Assembly (NCBI GenBank): GCA_031772625.1
Contig: CM062805.1
Span: forward strand, 803,301,592 to 803,365,591
Length of the DNA: 64,000 nucleotides
Origin: Pinus tabuliformis
Lineage: Eukaryota > Streptophyta > Pinopsida > Pinales > Pinaceae
Direction: 5' to 3'
Positions 22,964 through 32,084 of this stretch are shown piece by piece (positions within the stretch are counted from its first letter, which is position 1; every line of letters starts with the position of its first letter). The notes below the pieces were generated by a model. The model saw only the letters and a program-made list of their open reading frames with translations, made no database searches and was not told the origin of the DNA. Position numbers and translations under genes: made by a program.

Positions 22964-24219
22964 ATGAATTCTAATAGATGTTTTATGATGTGTAGGGTGC
23001 ACACCATGCTTGATTGGCGTGAAAGAGAACACGAGGACGTTGATTTGGCCGCAATAAATCATCAACCCTCCATTGATGCTTTGAAGGCATGCGGTCTCTA
23101 CAAGTACTGGGCCATAGCTGGCATGAGGGCCCAAGTGCCATTCCTAGAGTGGCTGGTTGAAAGGTGGAACATCCAGGAACAATTCTTCTACATCGGAGGG
23201 CACCAGCTCGAGATAGAGCCCTCTGACATATATTTTCTCACTGGCTTGCCTAATAGGGGCGAGCAACTGACTCTCTCCAGGACTAGGCCGGGTGGCCAAT
23301 CCCTTGCTAGCCTCCGGCTAGAGTGGTGCAACAATCAGAACCAGGAGAGAGGGATAGAAATCAAATATATATCCCTGCCTGAACTTATGGTAATTTCCTT
23401 TACAGTTACCAGACTCTGCGGCGCAGCCGCCTTGCACATTGCCACCGGGTCCCAAATGCGGATGGCGATAGATTGCTACCGAGGCACCATTTTCAATTGG
23501 TGCGATGCTGTGTTGGCCAACATAAAGGGCCAACTGACTAGGGTAAAGAACGGGCAACTAAAGACCTTTGGGTATGGGCCTTTAGTTGTGAGCTTTGCCC
23601 TAGAGAGAGTTTCGATGCTTATCCCTCAGCATCTCACTGTTCCGGTTTGGCCACCTCGGGAGCCAAGGTTGGTACGATGGGTTACGGTGATGGCCCGGCA
23701 TCCTGATGAGAGAGCGGGAGTTGTTCGATTTCCTGCTGGTTACTTTCACTGGTTGGAGACCCAGGTCTTCGCGATTCAGGACTTTCCTTATGCCGGAGTA
23801 GATTTTCGCGGTGATCCGGACATGGTTCTTCCACAGGGAGAAGAATGGGACAACAGAGGTATTTCATTTTTCACAAATTTTTGAGATTATTTACTTTTTA
23901 TTTGTTTTTATATCGTCTCAAAACTGACAGTGACAATTTTCAAAATGCAGATGTAGGCCCACAGCGTCCGGCCAATCTCCGGCCATTCGAGAGGAGAGTA
24001 CCAGTTGCACCAGCACCGGCCCCACAGGATGCGGCCGCAGAGGCCTTAGCCGAGCTGGAACAGGACCTTGAGCGTCTCACGGCGGACATACCAGAGACGA
24101 CTATAGATGATATTCCTATTCGACTTCAGCGCTATGTGGTTGCAGTCCCAGGACCTATCAGGAGGTTCCTGTGTAGGGTAGCGCGGGCAGTGGTCTCGTA
24201 TAGAGAGCACCACCAGTGA
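22964..24219 (+). CDS. PMD-like gene, two exons, antisense to element C pol
   Basis: Exon 1 is 22964-23858 and exon 2 is 23951-24219. The 92-bp intron 23859-23950 starts GT and ends TGCAG, and splicing keeps the frame (phase 1), giving 387 residues. The protein resembles the plant mobile domain (aminotransferase-like) family, known both in host proteins such as MAIN/MAIL and inside plant transposable elements. Matching features are LDWREREHED near residue 16, CGLYKYWAIAGMRAQ, FLEWLVERWN and FYIGGHQLEIEPSDIYFLTG (about residues 86-105), then LVVSFALERVSML and a WP-rich stretch. Exon 2 is Ala/Pro-rich, then acidic and helical (ALAELEQDLERL). The frame has no stop. The N-terminus is uncertain: tgtag before ggtgcacacc (about 22994) could be an acceptor for an upstream exon. 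The molecular function in the element is unknown. Confidence 0.72.
23859..23950 (+). other. Intron of PMD-like gene
   Basis: Donor G|GTATTT and acceptor AATGCAG|AT. The interior is T-rich (ttttatttgtttttatat), as plant introns usually are. Reading through instead ends at TGA 23882-23884. Confidence 0.7.
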
Positions 24220-24341
24220 TTGGCTAGTCACTTTTTGTAGACACATATGACATTTTTGGTTTTTTGTACTTATCATTTTCGCTGATCATAAGGTGTTTTT
24301 CAACCTATGATCGAAGACGATGTATATTTTTTGACACACTC

Positions 24342-24363
24342 CTATCTATATATATATATATAT
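24342..24363. repeat. (TA)n microsatellite
   Basis: A run of alternating T and A between the convergent 3' ends of the PMD-like gene and the extra RNase H frame. Confidence 0.9.
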
Positions 24364-24433
24364 CATTATTACCGGCTTATCTTGTTAAACATGTGTGATT
24401 AAATGTTAATGTGTTTTAAATTTACATGTATGA

Positions 24434-24877
24434 TTATCGCAAATGTCTGTCTAACATTCGAGAAGCAATTGCATCTGCTAATGTATTAAAAGACCTTGGA
24501 ATATGTTGATATTCAATGTAATCAAATTCACGTTCCAAAAGATGCACTCTCAAAAATAACCTTAATAACACTGGATTTCTAATGGCATAAACTCTATTAA
24601 GCTGTAATACAACGAGTTCAAAATCTAACCTCACTATCAAACTCCGAATCCCAAATGTAATGGATTCAGATAATAATTCAATCACTGCACTGTATTCTAC
24701 AATGTTGTTTGTTGTTTGACCGAGGCTCACCCCATGCATAGAAACTAACTCGTCAGAGGGCGAATAGATAACCCAAGCTGCGGAAGAGATATTCCGTGTA
24801 CTACGACAAGCACCATCAGCAAATCCAATGTACGTTTGGAGAGGCGTCGACATCTGCAATATCAAGAGTAAAACCAA
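24434..24877 (-). CDS. Element C extra (archaeal-type) RNase H
   Basis: A 147-codon frame coding for a ribonuclease H domain that would degrade RNA in RNA-DNA hybrids during reverse transcription. Catalytic positions are visible: Asp in GFADGACRS, Glu in NNIVEYSAVIEL, Asp in LIVRLDFELVV, and the final Asp in FNTLADAIAS. The arrangement is that of the second RNase H of Tat-branch elements. It follows integrase, separated by about 130 bp and the stop at 25007. A second in-frame ATG at 24853 directly follows an acceptor-like tattgcag, so it may be expressed by splicing, but the obvious donor does not keep frame. It may complement the degenerate RT-linked RNase H. No stops interrupt it. Confidence 0.82.
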   Translation of the reverse strand: MVLLLILQMSTPLQTYIGFADGACRSTRNISSAAWVIYSPSDELVSMHGVSLGQTTNNIVEYSAVIELLSESITFGIRSLIVRLDFELVVLQLNRVYAIRNPVLLRLFLRVHLLEREFDYIEYQHIPRSFNTLADAIASRMLDRHLR

Positions 24878-25006
24878 GATAAGCCAGAATAACGACGAAA
24901 AACCACACTCTCTAAACTAAGCACACTTGTCTAAACTAAGCAAACGTACCAGCTAGAAAGAGAAAATTAACCTAACTACCCTAACAAAAATCTTCACACC
25001 CACCAT

Positions 25007-26101
25007 TTAAGCATAGTACCTCTTTAGGTAAAGTCCATTTCTGGGTTTACCCAAAGAGTCCCCATCAAAATCAACCAGCTCATAGGCCCCTTTTGCTAGC
25101 TTTCGCTTAACAATGTAGGGTCCATGCCACATAGGAACGAATTTTCCAGCACCTAACTTATCGTTAGCTTGATCATATAATAGCACTAGGTCTCCTTCCG
25201 AAAAATTTCGAGGGGTCACATTTCGATCATACTGAGCTTTCATTCGTTTTGCATGAGTCTCGATTGCCAGTGCAGCATCATGTCGAGTCTCATCTAATTG
25301 AGCTAAATACAATAAATGCTTCTCCTCTTCGGAAGTAGCTGGGAGTAATTTGACAACCATTTGAAGTGATGGGATTTCGCATTCAATGGGCAGCACGGCT
25401 TCCAAACCATAAACTAGTTGGAAAGGTGTGAACCCTGTTGATGTTTTCACCGAAGTTCGATATGCCCACAGCGTGAAAAATAACATGTTGTGCCAATTCG
25501 ACCGATGAATGCTAATGATTCGCCGGATCATGATGACTAAAACTTTGTTGATGGACTCAACCAGACCGTTGGCTTGTGGATAATAAGGTGTTGAGCTATC
25601 GTGGTGCAAACCAAGCTGGCCTGTAAGCTCTGTCATCATAATGTTTCGAAAATGGCGCCCATGGTCAGTGATTATCACTTGTGGGACACCAAACCTAGCA
25701 ATAATGTGATTGAATACGAAAACTGCGGCAGTCTTGCCATCTGCCTCGAATGTAGGCATCGCCTCGGCCCACTTAGTAAAATAATCAACCGCAAGGATGA
25801 TATACGCATGCCCCCCGGCTGAGTGAGGGTTACAAGTAATAAAGTCGATACCCCATTTAGCAAAAGGACCAACGACAATTATAGGGTGGAGAGGAGCTGG
25901 TGGTGCGCGCATCTTGCGATCAAACACTTGACAGTTGTGGCATTTTCGGACCGCAATGATACAATCTTTAAACATGGACGGCCAGAAATAGCCAGCACGC
26001 AACACCTTCTGAGCTGTGGCATACCCAGACATATGACCGCCACATGCCCCAGAGTGACAGTCATTCAAAACCCTTTCTGCCTCTTCGTGAGTTAAGCAAC
26101 G
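25007..26101 (-). CDS. pol: Element C integrase
   Basis: Integrase inserts element cDNA into host DNA. Counting from the Met at 26068, the zinc-binding pairs are His5/His12 and Cys43/Cys46, and the catalytic triad is Asp75 (KWGIDFI), Asp135 (IITDHGRHF) and Glu171 (NGLVES), giving the exact D,D-35-E spacing. A C-terminal domain follows with FSEGDLVLLYDQ and KFVPMWHGPYIVKRK. No chromodomain is seen. The natural frame is continuous with RT upstream; a TGA at 26102-26104 separates them where CGA (Arg) is likely, a CpG-to-TpG change. The frame ends at TAA 25007. Confidence 0.93.
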   Translation of the reverse strand, partial: RCLTHEEAERVLNDCHSGACGGHMSGYATAQKVLRAGYFWPSMFKDCIIAVRKCHNCQVFDRKMRAPPAPLHPIIVVGPFAKWGIDFITCNPHSAGGHAYIILAVDYFTKWAEAMPTFEADGKTAAVFVFNHIIARFGVPQVIITDHGRHFRNIMMTELTGQLGLHHDSSTPYYPQANGLVESINKVLVIMIRRIISIHRSNWHNMLFFTLWAYRTSVKTSTGFTPFQLVYGLEAVLPIECEIPSLQMVVKLLPATSEEEKHLLYLAQLDETRHDAALAIETHAKRMKAQYDRNVTPRNFSEGDLVLLYDQANDKLGAGKFVPMWHGPYIVKRKLAKGAYELVDFDGDSLGKPRNGLYLKRYYA

Positions 26102-27679
26102 TCAAAAAACCAAGTCCGCCCCACGACGATAAAGAGTATCTCCAATTATTTTGTATTGTTGGGACTGGAATCGAATTTTCCTACGTTCTGTCTTAGAAGC
26201 TTCGGGCCGAAAGGATTGGGTTTGGAGATAAATGATTATATCCCCGTACCATGGATCTAAAGTGCTGATAAGAAACAAAGATTCATCCCCTATGGGTTCC
26301 TCTGCCACTGTTTCCGTGTCAGCACGCGGGAAATCACACATTAACTCGGCAAAGACTAAGGATTTCTTAGATTTGGACTTTTCGAACTCCAAATCGAACT
26401 CCTGCAGGATAACAATCCATTTGGAGTACTTGCCCCCTAGCAATTGTTTAGTTAGAATATATATCATAGGGTTGCAATCCGAAATCACTATAGTTTTACA
26501 GAGAAGAATGTAGTGACGAAAACGCTGGACAGCTTGAACGGCTGCCAGTGCCAACTTTTCCACATGTGAGTACTTTAGCTCGGTTGGATTTAACGTCCGA
26601 CTAAGGTAATATATCACATGTTCCGTTCCGAATTCATCTTCCTGAACTAAGACCATTCCAATGGTGGAGTGGGAGGCGGCGAGATACAAAAAGTAATCCT
26701 GGTTGTAGTTGGGAGGATGCAACAACGGTGCATGGGTCAACGCGTGCTTAAGTGCATCGAAAGATTTCTGAGCTATCTCATCCCAAGAGAATTGAGCATT
26801 TTGTTTTAACAACCGGGTGAAACCCTTTGTAACCTCGGCGTAGTTAGGAATGAATCGACGTAAAAAGTTTACTTTCCCCTGCAAACTTTGGAGTTGGCGC
26901 AAACTCGAAGGAGGAGGCAATTTGATGATAGCTTCTACCTTCGAGGGATCGACGCGGATACCGCCTTTTGAAACGACAAATCCTAGCAATCGTCCCACTT
27001 CTATGCAGAAGACACATTTGTGTGGGTTCAACCGAATTCGATAATGCCGAAACCTCATAAAAATAGCTCGTAAGTGGACAAGGTGATCAGCTCGATGTAA
27101 AGAATGAGCAGGCAAATCATCGAGGTACGGCTGCAAAATGTGCTTGATGTCGTGAAACACATAAGACATTGCCCTTTGGAAAGTGGCTCCGGCATTCTTA
27201 AGTCCAAAAGGTAATTTGCAATAAGCAAATGTCCCCCAAGGACAAATGAAAGCTGTTTTTGGTTGATCGGCAGGTAGAATATTAATTTGGTTGTAACCAG
27301 AAAAACCGTCCATAAAGGAAAATATTTCACTGCCAGCACAATCATCAATTATTTGATCGATATAGGGCGTGGGATAGTTGTCTTTTGGACAAGCACGATT
27401 AATATCCCTATAGTCGATGCAAATTCTTATTGTTCCCTGTTTCTTGTTAACCGGAACAATATTCGATACCCAATCTGTCAACGGGATCGGATAAATGAAA
27501 CCTACTTTCAATAGTTTCTCAACTTCTGCTTTAATTGTAGTCGCTTTCCTAGGGTGTATCTGACGCAGACGTTGCCGAACGGGTCTAGCGTCCGGGTAAG
27601 TCTTGATTTCATGAACAACAATAGAGGGATCAATTCCTGGCATTTCCTCATAGGACCAAGCAAACACGTCGCAGAATTC
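26102..27679 (-). CDS. pol: Element C reverse transcriptase with degenerate RNase H
   Basis: From the Met at 27667 the frame runs 521 codons. RT motifs are VGFIYPI, RICIDYRDINRA (81-92), FSFMDGFSGYNQI, KLPFGLKNAGATFQR and the catalytic YLDD at residues 181-184. The joined RNase H starts near residue 335 with YFLYLAASHSTIGMVL, where the first catalytic Asp position is Ala; the Glu (YSHVEKLALAAV) and Asp (VISDCNP) regions remain. Such weakening of the RT-linked RNase H is known in Tat-branch elements that carry a second one, as here at 24434-24877. Upstream, a stop at 27679 separates it from the protease frame in the same phase. Confidence 0.93.
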   Translation of the reverse strand, partial: EFCDVFAWSYEEMPGIDPSIVVHEIKTYPDARPVRQRLRQIHPRKATTIKAEVEKLLKVGFIYPIPLTDWVSNIVPVNKKQGTIRICIDYRDINRACPKDNYPTPYIDQIIDDCAGSEIFSFMDGFSGYNQINILPADQPKTAFICPWGTFAYCKLPFGLKNAGATFQRAMSYVFHDIKHILQPYLDDLPAHSLHRADHLVHLRAIFMRFRHYRIRLNPHKCVFCIEVGRLLGFVVSKGGIRVDPSKVEAIIKLPPPSSLRQLQSLQGKVNFLRRFIPNYAEVTKGFTRLLKQNAQFSWDEIAQKSFDALKHALTHAPLLHPPNYNQDYFLYLAASHSTIGMVLVQEDEFGTEHVIYYLSRTLNPTELKYSHVEKLALAAVQAVQRFRHYILLCKTIVISDCNPMIYILTKQLLGGKYSKWIVILQEFDLEFEKSKSKKSLVFAELMCDFPRADTETVAEEPIGDESLFLISTLDPWYGDIIIYLQTQSFRPEASKTERRKIRFQSQQYKIIGDTLYRRGADLVF

Positions 27680-28846
27680 TTAAAATAGGGCCTTGTATGC
27701 TTGAATTTCGTCGTTTGTACACGAGGCACCTATATGAATTTTCTCAATAATTCCAGTTTTGACTGAAATGTCAATGGCAATAGTTTGGGAAATGTTTCCC
27801 AAATTCAACTCTGAATCAGGATGTTTTGTGGGATTCTGAGCGTCCTTAACATATTCAGCCATAAAAATTGATGAAAAATCATTTTCAAAGCCATCACCCT
27901 CAGGTAAAAACGAAGATCTATGATGGAGATCTTCCCATGGTAGATCATCTACACTTAGGATTTCGCGAAGTTGCTCGTCAGATGACACAACTTCGGGAAA
28001 CGCTATCCGTTCTGAGGTTGATGTGCAAAGTGATTCCTCACGGACCACATTCATTTGGTCGATTTGGGTTGAACACGGGTCGGTAAAAGACTGCACGGAC
28101 TCATAAGCAATTTCATATGGACTCAAAGGCATAGCATCGTCGAATGAGTCTATCTCAGATTCAGATGGGACAATCCAAGGATCATCATAAATAATAGTGT
28201 CTGAAGTAATCATATGAATGGAAGCGAATGAAGGGTCTGCGTTGATTGGAGGAAAAGGAAAAGTACCCAGTAAACCGGAATCTTTAACTAATCCTATGCC
28301 AACATCCCTATAAGGGATAGTCATTTTTCCGACATGCTGGATACTCTCTGAAGAGGCTGGGTCGGATGAAAAGAAAGCCAGCTGGTCTATTGTCACGATC
28401 TTGCCATTATGTGGAAACTTTATAACTCTGAAGATCGATGAGACGATCGCTGTCATAGCGTAAGACCAACTTCGACCCAAGAGAAGGTTGTAGTCTAGAG
28501 GGGCATCAACCACTTTCACATCCAGACTAACGGTTTTTCCTTCAACCCCTATAGGCAAATCCTGTAGAATGCCAACTGGATGGAACCCACAGCCATCAAA
28601 GGCCTTAAGAATCGTCGGGGATTGGTTCAATGAAGGAGAACCAAGCGATCTCCAACATTGAATCGACATAATACACGTAGAAGCTCCTTCATCAATTACA
28701 GTCCGATGAATAGGCCTGTTTTTTACTATCACTGGCATCTGGAAAACCATCTGATGAGGGAGACGCGGTGTACTATTTTCTAGATCAAAGATTATCAGGT
28801 TCGGGTCCTGAATATCAACAGCTTCTATAGCCAACAAAAGTAATTT
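27680..28846 (-). CDS. pro: Element C aspartic protease region
   Basis: A 385-codon frame. The retropepsin active site reads VIDEGAS at about residue 49, with Glu between Asp and Gly. Later YNLLLGRSW carries the typical LGR motif. The rest is an acidic, Ser-rich linker leading to RT. The frame is continuous with the nucleocapsid frame upstream except for a TGA (28847-28849, probably CGA before the change) and with RT downstream except for one TAA. Element A has a decayed copy at 46369-46900 with IIDEGAY, which supports the family assignment. Confidence 0.85.
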   Translation of the reverse strand, partial: KLLLLAIEAVDIQDPNLIIFDLENSTPRLPHQMVFQMPVIVKNRPIHRTVIDEGASTCIMSIQCWRSLGSPSLNQSPTILKAFDGCGFHPVGILQDLPIGVEGKTVSLDVKVVDAPLDYNLLLGRSWSYAMTAIVSSIFRVIKFPHNGKIVTIDQLAFFSSDPASSESIQHVGKMTIPYRDVGIGLVKDSGLLGTFPFPPINADPSFASIHMITSDTIIYDDPWIVPSESEIDSFDDAMPLSPYEIAYESVQSFTDPCSTQIDQMNVVREESLCTSTSERIAFPEVVSSDEQLREILSVDDLPWEDLHHRSSFLPEGDGFENDFSSIFMAEYVKDAQNPTKHPDSELNLGNISQTIAIDISVKTGIIEKIHIGASCTNDEIQAYKALF

Positions 28847-29663
28847 TCATTGTGCTGGGCACGATTGCAGCACTTCTAAAGCCGACATTGCTGAGGGTGA
28901 AACAGCTAAGTCCTCAACAATGTTATAATTCTGAGCTGCTCTCGCATGTGGATTGAAAGCAGACTTTCGAAGTATACCCTTGGCGGGCGGTTTGATTACC
29001 AAGTCTGGGTTAGGTTTCTCGATCTGTAGTGGATCAGAACCGGGAGATGATGTTGATGGATTAGAATGAGAAGATTCTGCTTCTTTGCCATCAACAGGAC
29101 TCTTACTACCATAATCGTGTGATCGAGTCGCAATCCGTACATGAGACATCATCAATATGGGTTCTTCACTGGCACTCGAGGAAGAACCTATCATCTTACT
29201 CTCCTGCTTTGTAAATGGATCTTTCAAAACAGCAGGAGTTGGGGAACCTTTTACGATTTTCACAACCTCTGCCCGATGAGGGCAATCTCTTGTGAAATGA
29301 TCTTCTTCACAAATTAAACAAGGATAGCGAGGTTTGTTTCTCGTCGTTAGATTCCGACTTCTCTTTTTTCTCCTTTGGAGCCTTGTCTGCTTTATCTTTC
29401 TTCTTGCCTTTCTTTTTACCACCGTTTTTTGATTTAGCCGTAGATGACTCTATAGCATGAACATCGGCGGTAATTTCAGGAGAAGATTCTCCTGTCGTGG
29501 AGTCTGGTAAGGTTATGATTGGAGAAGAATTCTTTGAGGATTTATTCTTACTTTTAGTGTTCACCGTACCAATCATGCCATCTGCAGCATGAGACCCCGA
29601 AGGAGGAGCAGCGATTTGATTCGACTTAGGAAGATCTGGGATCTTCTCGTGCAACGTACCCAA
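28847..29663 (-). pseudogene. gag: Element C gag C-terminal part with zinc knuckle
   Basis: The Gag frame continues across a TAG at 29664 (Gln codon likely) into a Lys-rich patch (KNGGKKKGKKKDKADKA). Near 29340 a one-base shift moves it into the frame containing a zinc knuckle, CLICEEDHFTRDC (about 29320), spaced C-X2-C-X3-H-X4-C, which would bind element RNA. After it comes a Ser/Pro-rich linker to the protease. The phase from here to the extra RNase H at 24434 is the same, so one frameshift and a few stops are all that separate these pieces from a single gag-pol frame. Confidence 0.82.
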
Positions 29664-30749
29664 CTAAGTATAAACTAAGTCAAGGTACTGGGCTTGAGCA
29701 ATGACTTGCTCCTCAGTAACTACTCTAGCCTTAGCTACATCTTCAGTAATCTTCGGTAATAATGATTTGACAAACCATTCAGCTAAGATTTGGTCCGGGA
29801 TAAAAACTTTCACTAAACGTCTTCGACGTCTCCATTCATGGATATGATCAGAAATATAAGTGGATGTCGATTGTTTTAATGAAGTTAATAACTCAGTACC
29901 ATTATCGTATCTGACCGGCAACTGAAAATGAGTTAGGAACGAGGTAGCTAACTGGCTAAAGTTATAAAAAGAGGCCCGTGGTAACTCAATGTACCACTTG
30001 GCCGCGAGACCAATGAGCGTACGTTGAAAAAGACGTAAACGGATCGAATCATTCGAGATAGAATTCGAAGCACACCAGAGGTGGTAAGTCATCACGTGAT
30101 TTGATGGATCCTCTCCAGGTTTACCTTCGAACTTGGGTATATCACTGGGCAACTTATTTGGCATTGGCGGCCAGAACGGAAGATAATTTATTGGATCGTT
30201 CGTTAGGCGCGTCAAGTCGGGTAAATCCAAAGTTGCGATAAACGGCAATTGCCGGTTAGGATCTCTAAAACTCTGGGTCACAAGACCAGTCCCAGGAGGA
30301 GGATATCCAGGATAACTTGGAACAGGAATCGCGTTCGGGATATTATATCCTCCTGGAAAACCAGGATTAACCGGACCGTATTGGGGTTGTTGAGGTTGTT
30401 GATAAGTGTACCCAGGATACGGTTGATACAGGTAAACCGGTTGTTGGACAGCAGGCCCGTATTGGTACTGTCCCTGGTGTTGTTGATAAGTGAATTGTGG
30501 TTGACTTGTTACAACAGTACTTAAACCAGGCTGCCCTACAGGCATCTGGACCGTGGTTTGAATCGTAGATCCGGACAACGGTAAAGATGTCTGAGGGGTG
30601 GTTGCAGAGACAGTAGAAACCGGAGCTGTCGATACTCCAGAAGTAAGTGTGGTAGATGTTGCGGTAGTTGCAGCAGTTGTTTGAGATGGAGTACTAGGTG
30701 CGATTGGCGGCTGAGTAACTACCGAAGTTACAGAAGTTTGAACAGTTGA
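29664..30749 (-). CDS. gag: Element C gag, capsid region
   Basis: This holds the capsid-like core of Gag. The frame from Met 30578 is 304 codons, but the phase is open up to the TAG at 30750. A Gln/Pro/Tyr-rich segment (30240-30530) is followed by LPSDIPKFEGKPGEDPSNHV, then HLWCASNSISND and RLFQRTLIGLAAKWYIELP, then SQLATSFLTHF, the layout of plant gypsy capsids. It ends with EWFVKSLLPKITEDVAKA and a TAG at 29664 before the zinc-knuckle part. Confidence 0.88.
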   Translation of the reverse strand, partial: STVQTSVTSVVTQPPIAPSTPSQTTAATTATSTTLTSGVSTAPVSTVSATTPQTSLPLSGSTIQTTVQMPVGQPGLSTVVTSQPQFTYQQHQGQYQYGPAVQQPVYLYQPYPGYTYQQPQQPQYGPVNPGFPGGYNIPNAIPVPSYPGYPPPGTGLVTQSFRDPNRQLPFIATLDLPDLTRLTNDPINYLPFWPPMPNKLPSDIPKFEGKPGEDPSNHVMTYHLWCASNSISNDSIRLRLFQRTLIGLAAKWYIELPRASFYNFSQLATSFLTHFQLPVRYDNGTELLTSLKQSTSTYISDHIHEWRRRRRLVKVFIPDQILAEWFVKSLLPKITEDVAKARVVTEEQVIAQAQYLDLVYT

Positions 30750-32084
30750 CTAGACAGGTTGTGGTTGCTGGGGTGGACCAGAAACTACAGGTTGTCCAGT
30801 TTGAGATAACAATTGTATACTTGGCTGCAACACCTGTTGACCTTGTGATGGATCCCACACTATCATTTCGGGGTATTGACCCGTAACAGGTTGAGGATAC
30901 TGAGATCCGTAACCAGGTTGAGGGTAGGATTGATAATTGAAAGGTACATTTCCCATACCTGGAACATAAGATTGACCTTGAGGTGGTTGATAACCTTGAC
31001 TCGAGTACTGACCTTGGGGTAGATACCCTTGAGGTAAGTACTGATACTGGGGTTGACCTTGGTGCATAAATTGATACTGAGGTTGACCTTGGGGTACATA
31101 CTGAGGTTGGGGTTGACCTTGAGGAACGTATTGCACCATAGGTACATACTGTCCTTGAGGTTGCCCCCTAGCCGCAACTTGTGTACCTTGAGGTTGCCCC
31201 CCAGGCATTAATTGAGGCTTCCCCCCAGGCGGTAATTGACCACCTTGAGGTTGAGAACCGGGAATTGAACCTGACATTATGTAAACGTCTCCTACACCCA
31301 ACGGTCTATTACCATTGCTTCCAGCTAATGACCCGTGTCCAATGGGTTGAGGAGATGCTCCTGCAAAGGTAACAGAAAGTGATTGATACCCAGTAGGAAC
31401 AGAAGGACCACCGTACAAGAAAGATTCAGGGGGTTGAGTAGACACGGACGACTGACTAGAAATATTTACAGGAGTATAAATACCTCCGGGTGGATAAGGA
31501 GTACGAGGTGGAGAAAAACCTATCCTTGAGTTGTCTAAATAATTAGTTAACGAAAGGTACCAAGTAGTACTTCTAGGTGGACTGTAAAAGATAGATTCAC
31601 GCTCTCTTAGGTCAAGAGTAGGTTGATCTTCAAGAACAGGGCCTACTTCTTCTTCTGGAGTAAGTTCTTCAATAGCTAACAAACCAGAAGGAAGATTCTT
31701 GGTTATAACTCTTTCAATCCTAGGTGAATCAGGAACACTAGAAGTTGGAGTAACAGGTTCAGATATTTCAGGTTCTTCGCCTATATCACTAGTAGATGAA
31801 AAACTACCAGCAAGCTCAGAAACTGCAACAGCTTCAGGATTGTAACTTGTTTCTAGACTTTGGTAATCTGGATGGACTACCAACGAAGACTCTCCTTCTT
31901 CAGGTGAACCTACTCTACTACCACTAGGAGGAGTTACGAGGACTTTCAAACCTTCTAGATTACTCGGGTCGTCTCGAGGAGGATCACCCCGAAGTCTACG
32001 GGATCTCCTCAACAATTCGGCCACGGAAACAATCTCAGGAGATTGGCCCCGAAGTCTACGGGACTGTCTCGGTAATTCCGCCAC
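30750..32084 (-). CDS. gag: Element C gag, long N-terminal low-complexity region
   Basis: The 444 codons from ATG 32084 form the start of Gag, ahead of the capsid. The first 35 residues hold two copies of a basic motif, LPRQSRRLRG and LLRRSRRLRG. An acidic, Ser/Pro-rich stretch follows. From about 31260 to 30870 there is a Gln/Pro/Gly/Tyr-rich repeat built on QGQPQ and YVPQGQ units, prion-like in composition. The frame is closed by TAG at 30750-30752, where the context suggests CAG originally, and then continues in the same phase into the capsid part. A gag of roughly 1,000 residues is long for gypsy elements. The start is chosen because no upstream Met precedes it in phase and the ~2-kb leader upstream has no coding signal. 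Confidence 0.8.
   Translation of the reverse strand: MAELPRQSRRLRGQSPEIVSVAELLRRSRRLRGDPPRDDPSNLEGLKVLVTPPSGSRVGSPEEGESSLVVHPDYQSLETSYNPEAVAVSELAGSFSSTSDIGEEPEISEPVTPTSSVPDSPRIERVITKNLPSGLLAIEELTPEEEVGPVLEDQPTLDLRERESIFYSPPRSTTWYLSLTNYLDNSRIGFSPPRTPYPPGGIYTPVNISSQSSVSTQPPESFLYGGPSVPTGYQSLSVTFAGASPQPIGHGSLAGSNGNRPLGVGDVYIMSGSIPGSQPQGGQLPPGGKPQLMPGGQPQGTQVAARGQPQGQYVPMVQYVPQGQPQPQYVPQGQPQYQFMHQGQPQYQYLPQGYLPQGQYSSQGYQPPQGQSYVPGMGNVPFNYQSYPQPGYGSQYPQPVTGQYPEMIVWDPSQGQQVLQPSIQLLSQTGQPVVSGPPQQPQPV

Noticed and set aside
24342-24363. (TA)n as a terminator or functional site
   Set aside because: It is a plain microsatellite between convergent 3' ends, with no evidence of function.
24854-25019. Spliced fusion of integrase to the extra RNase H in element C
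   Set aside because: The acceptor tattgcag before ATG 24853 is good and AGAG|GTACT near 25019 looks like a donor, but that pair changes the frame. No phase-0 donor is seen before the stop, so I list the RNase H as a separate frame.
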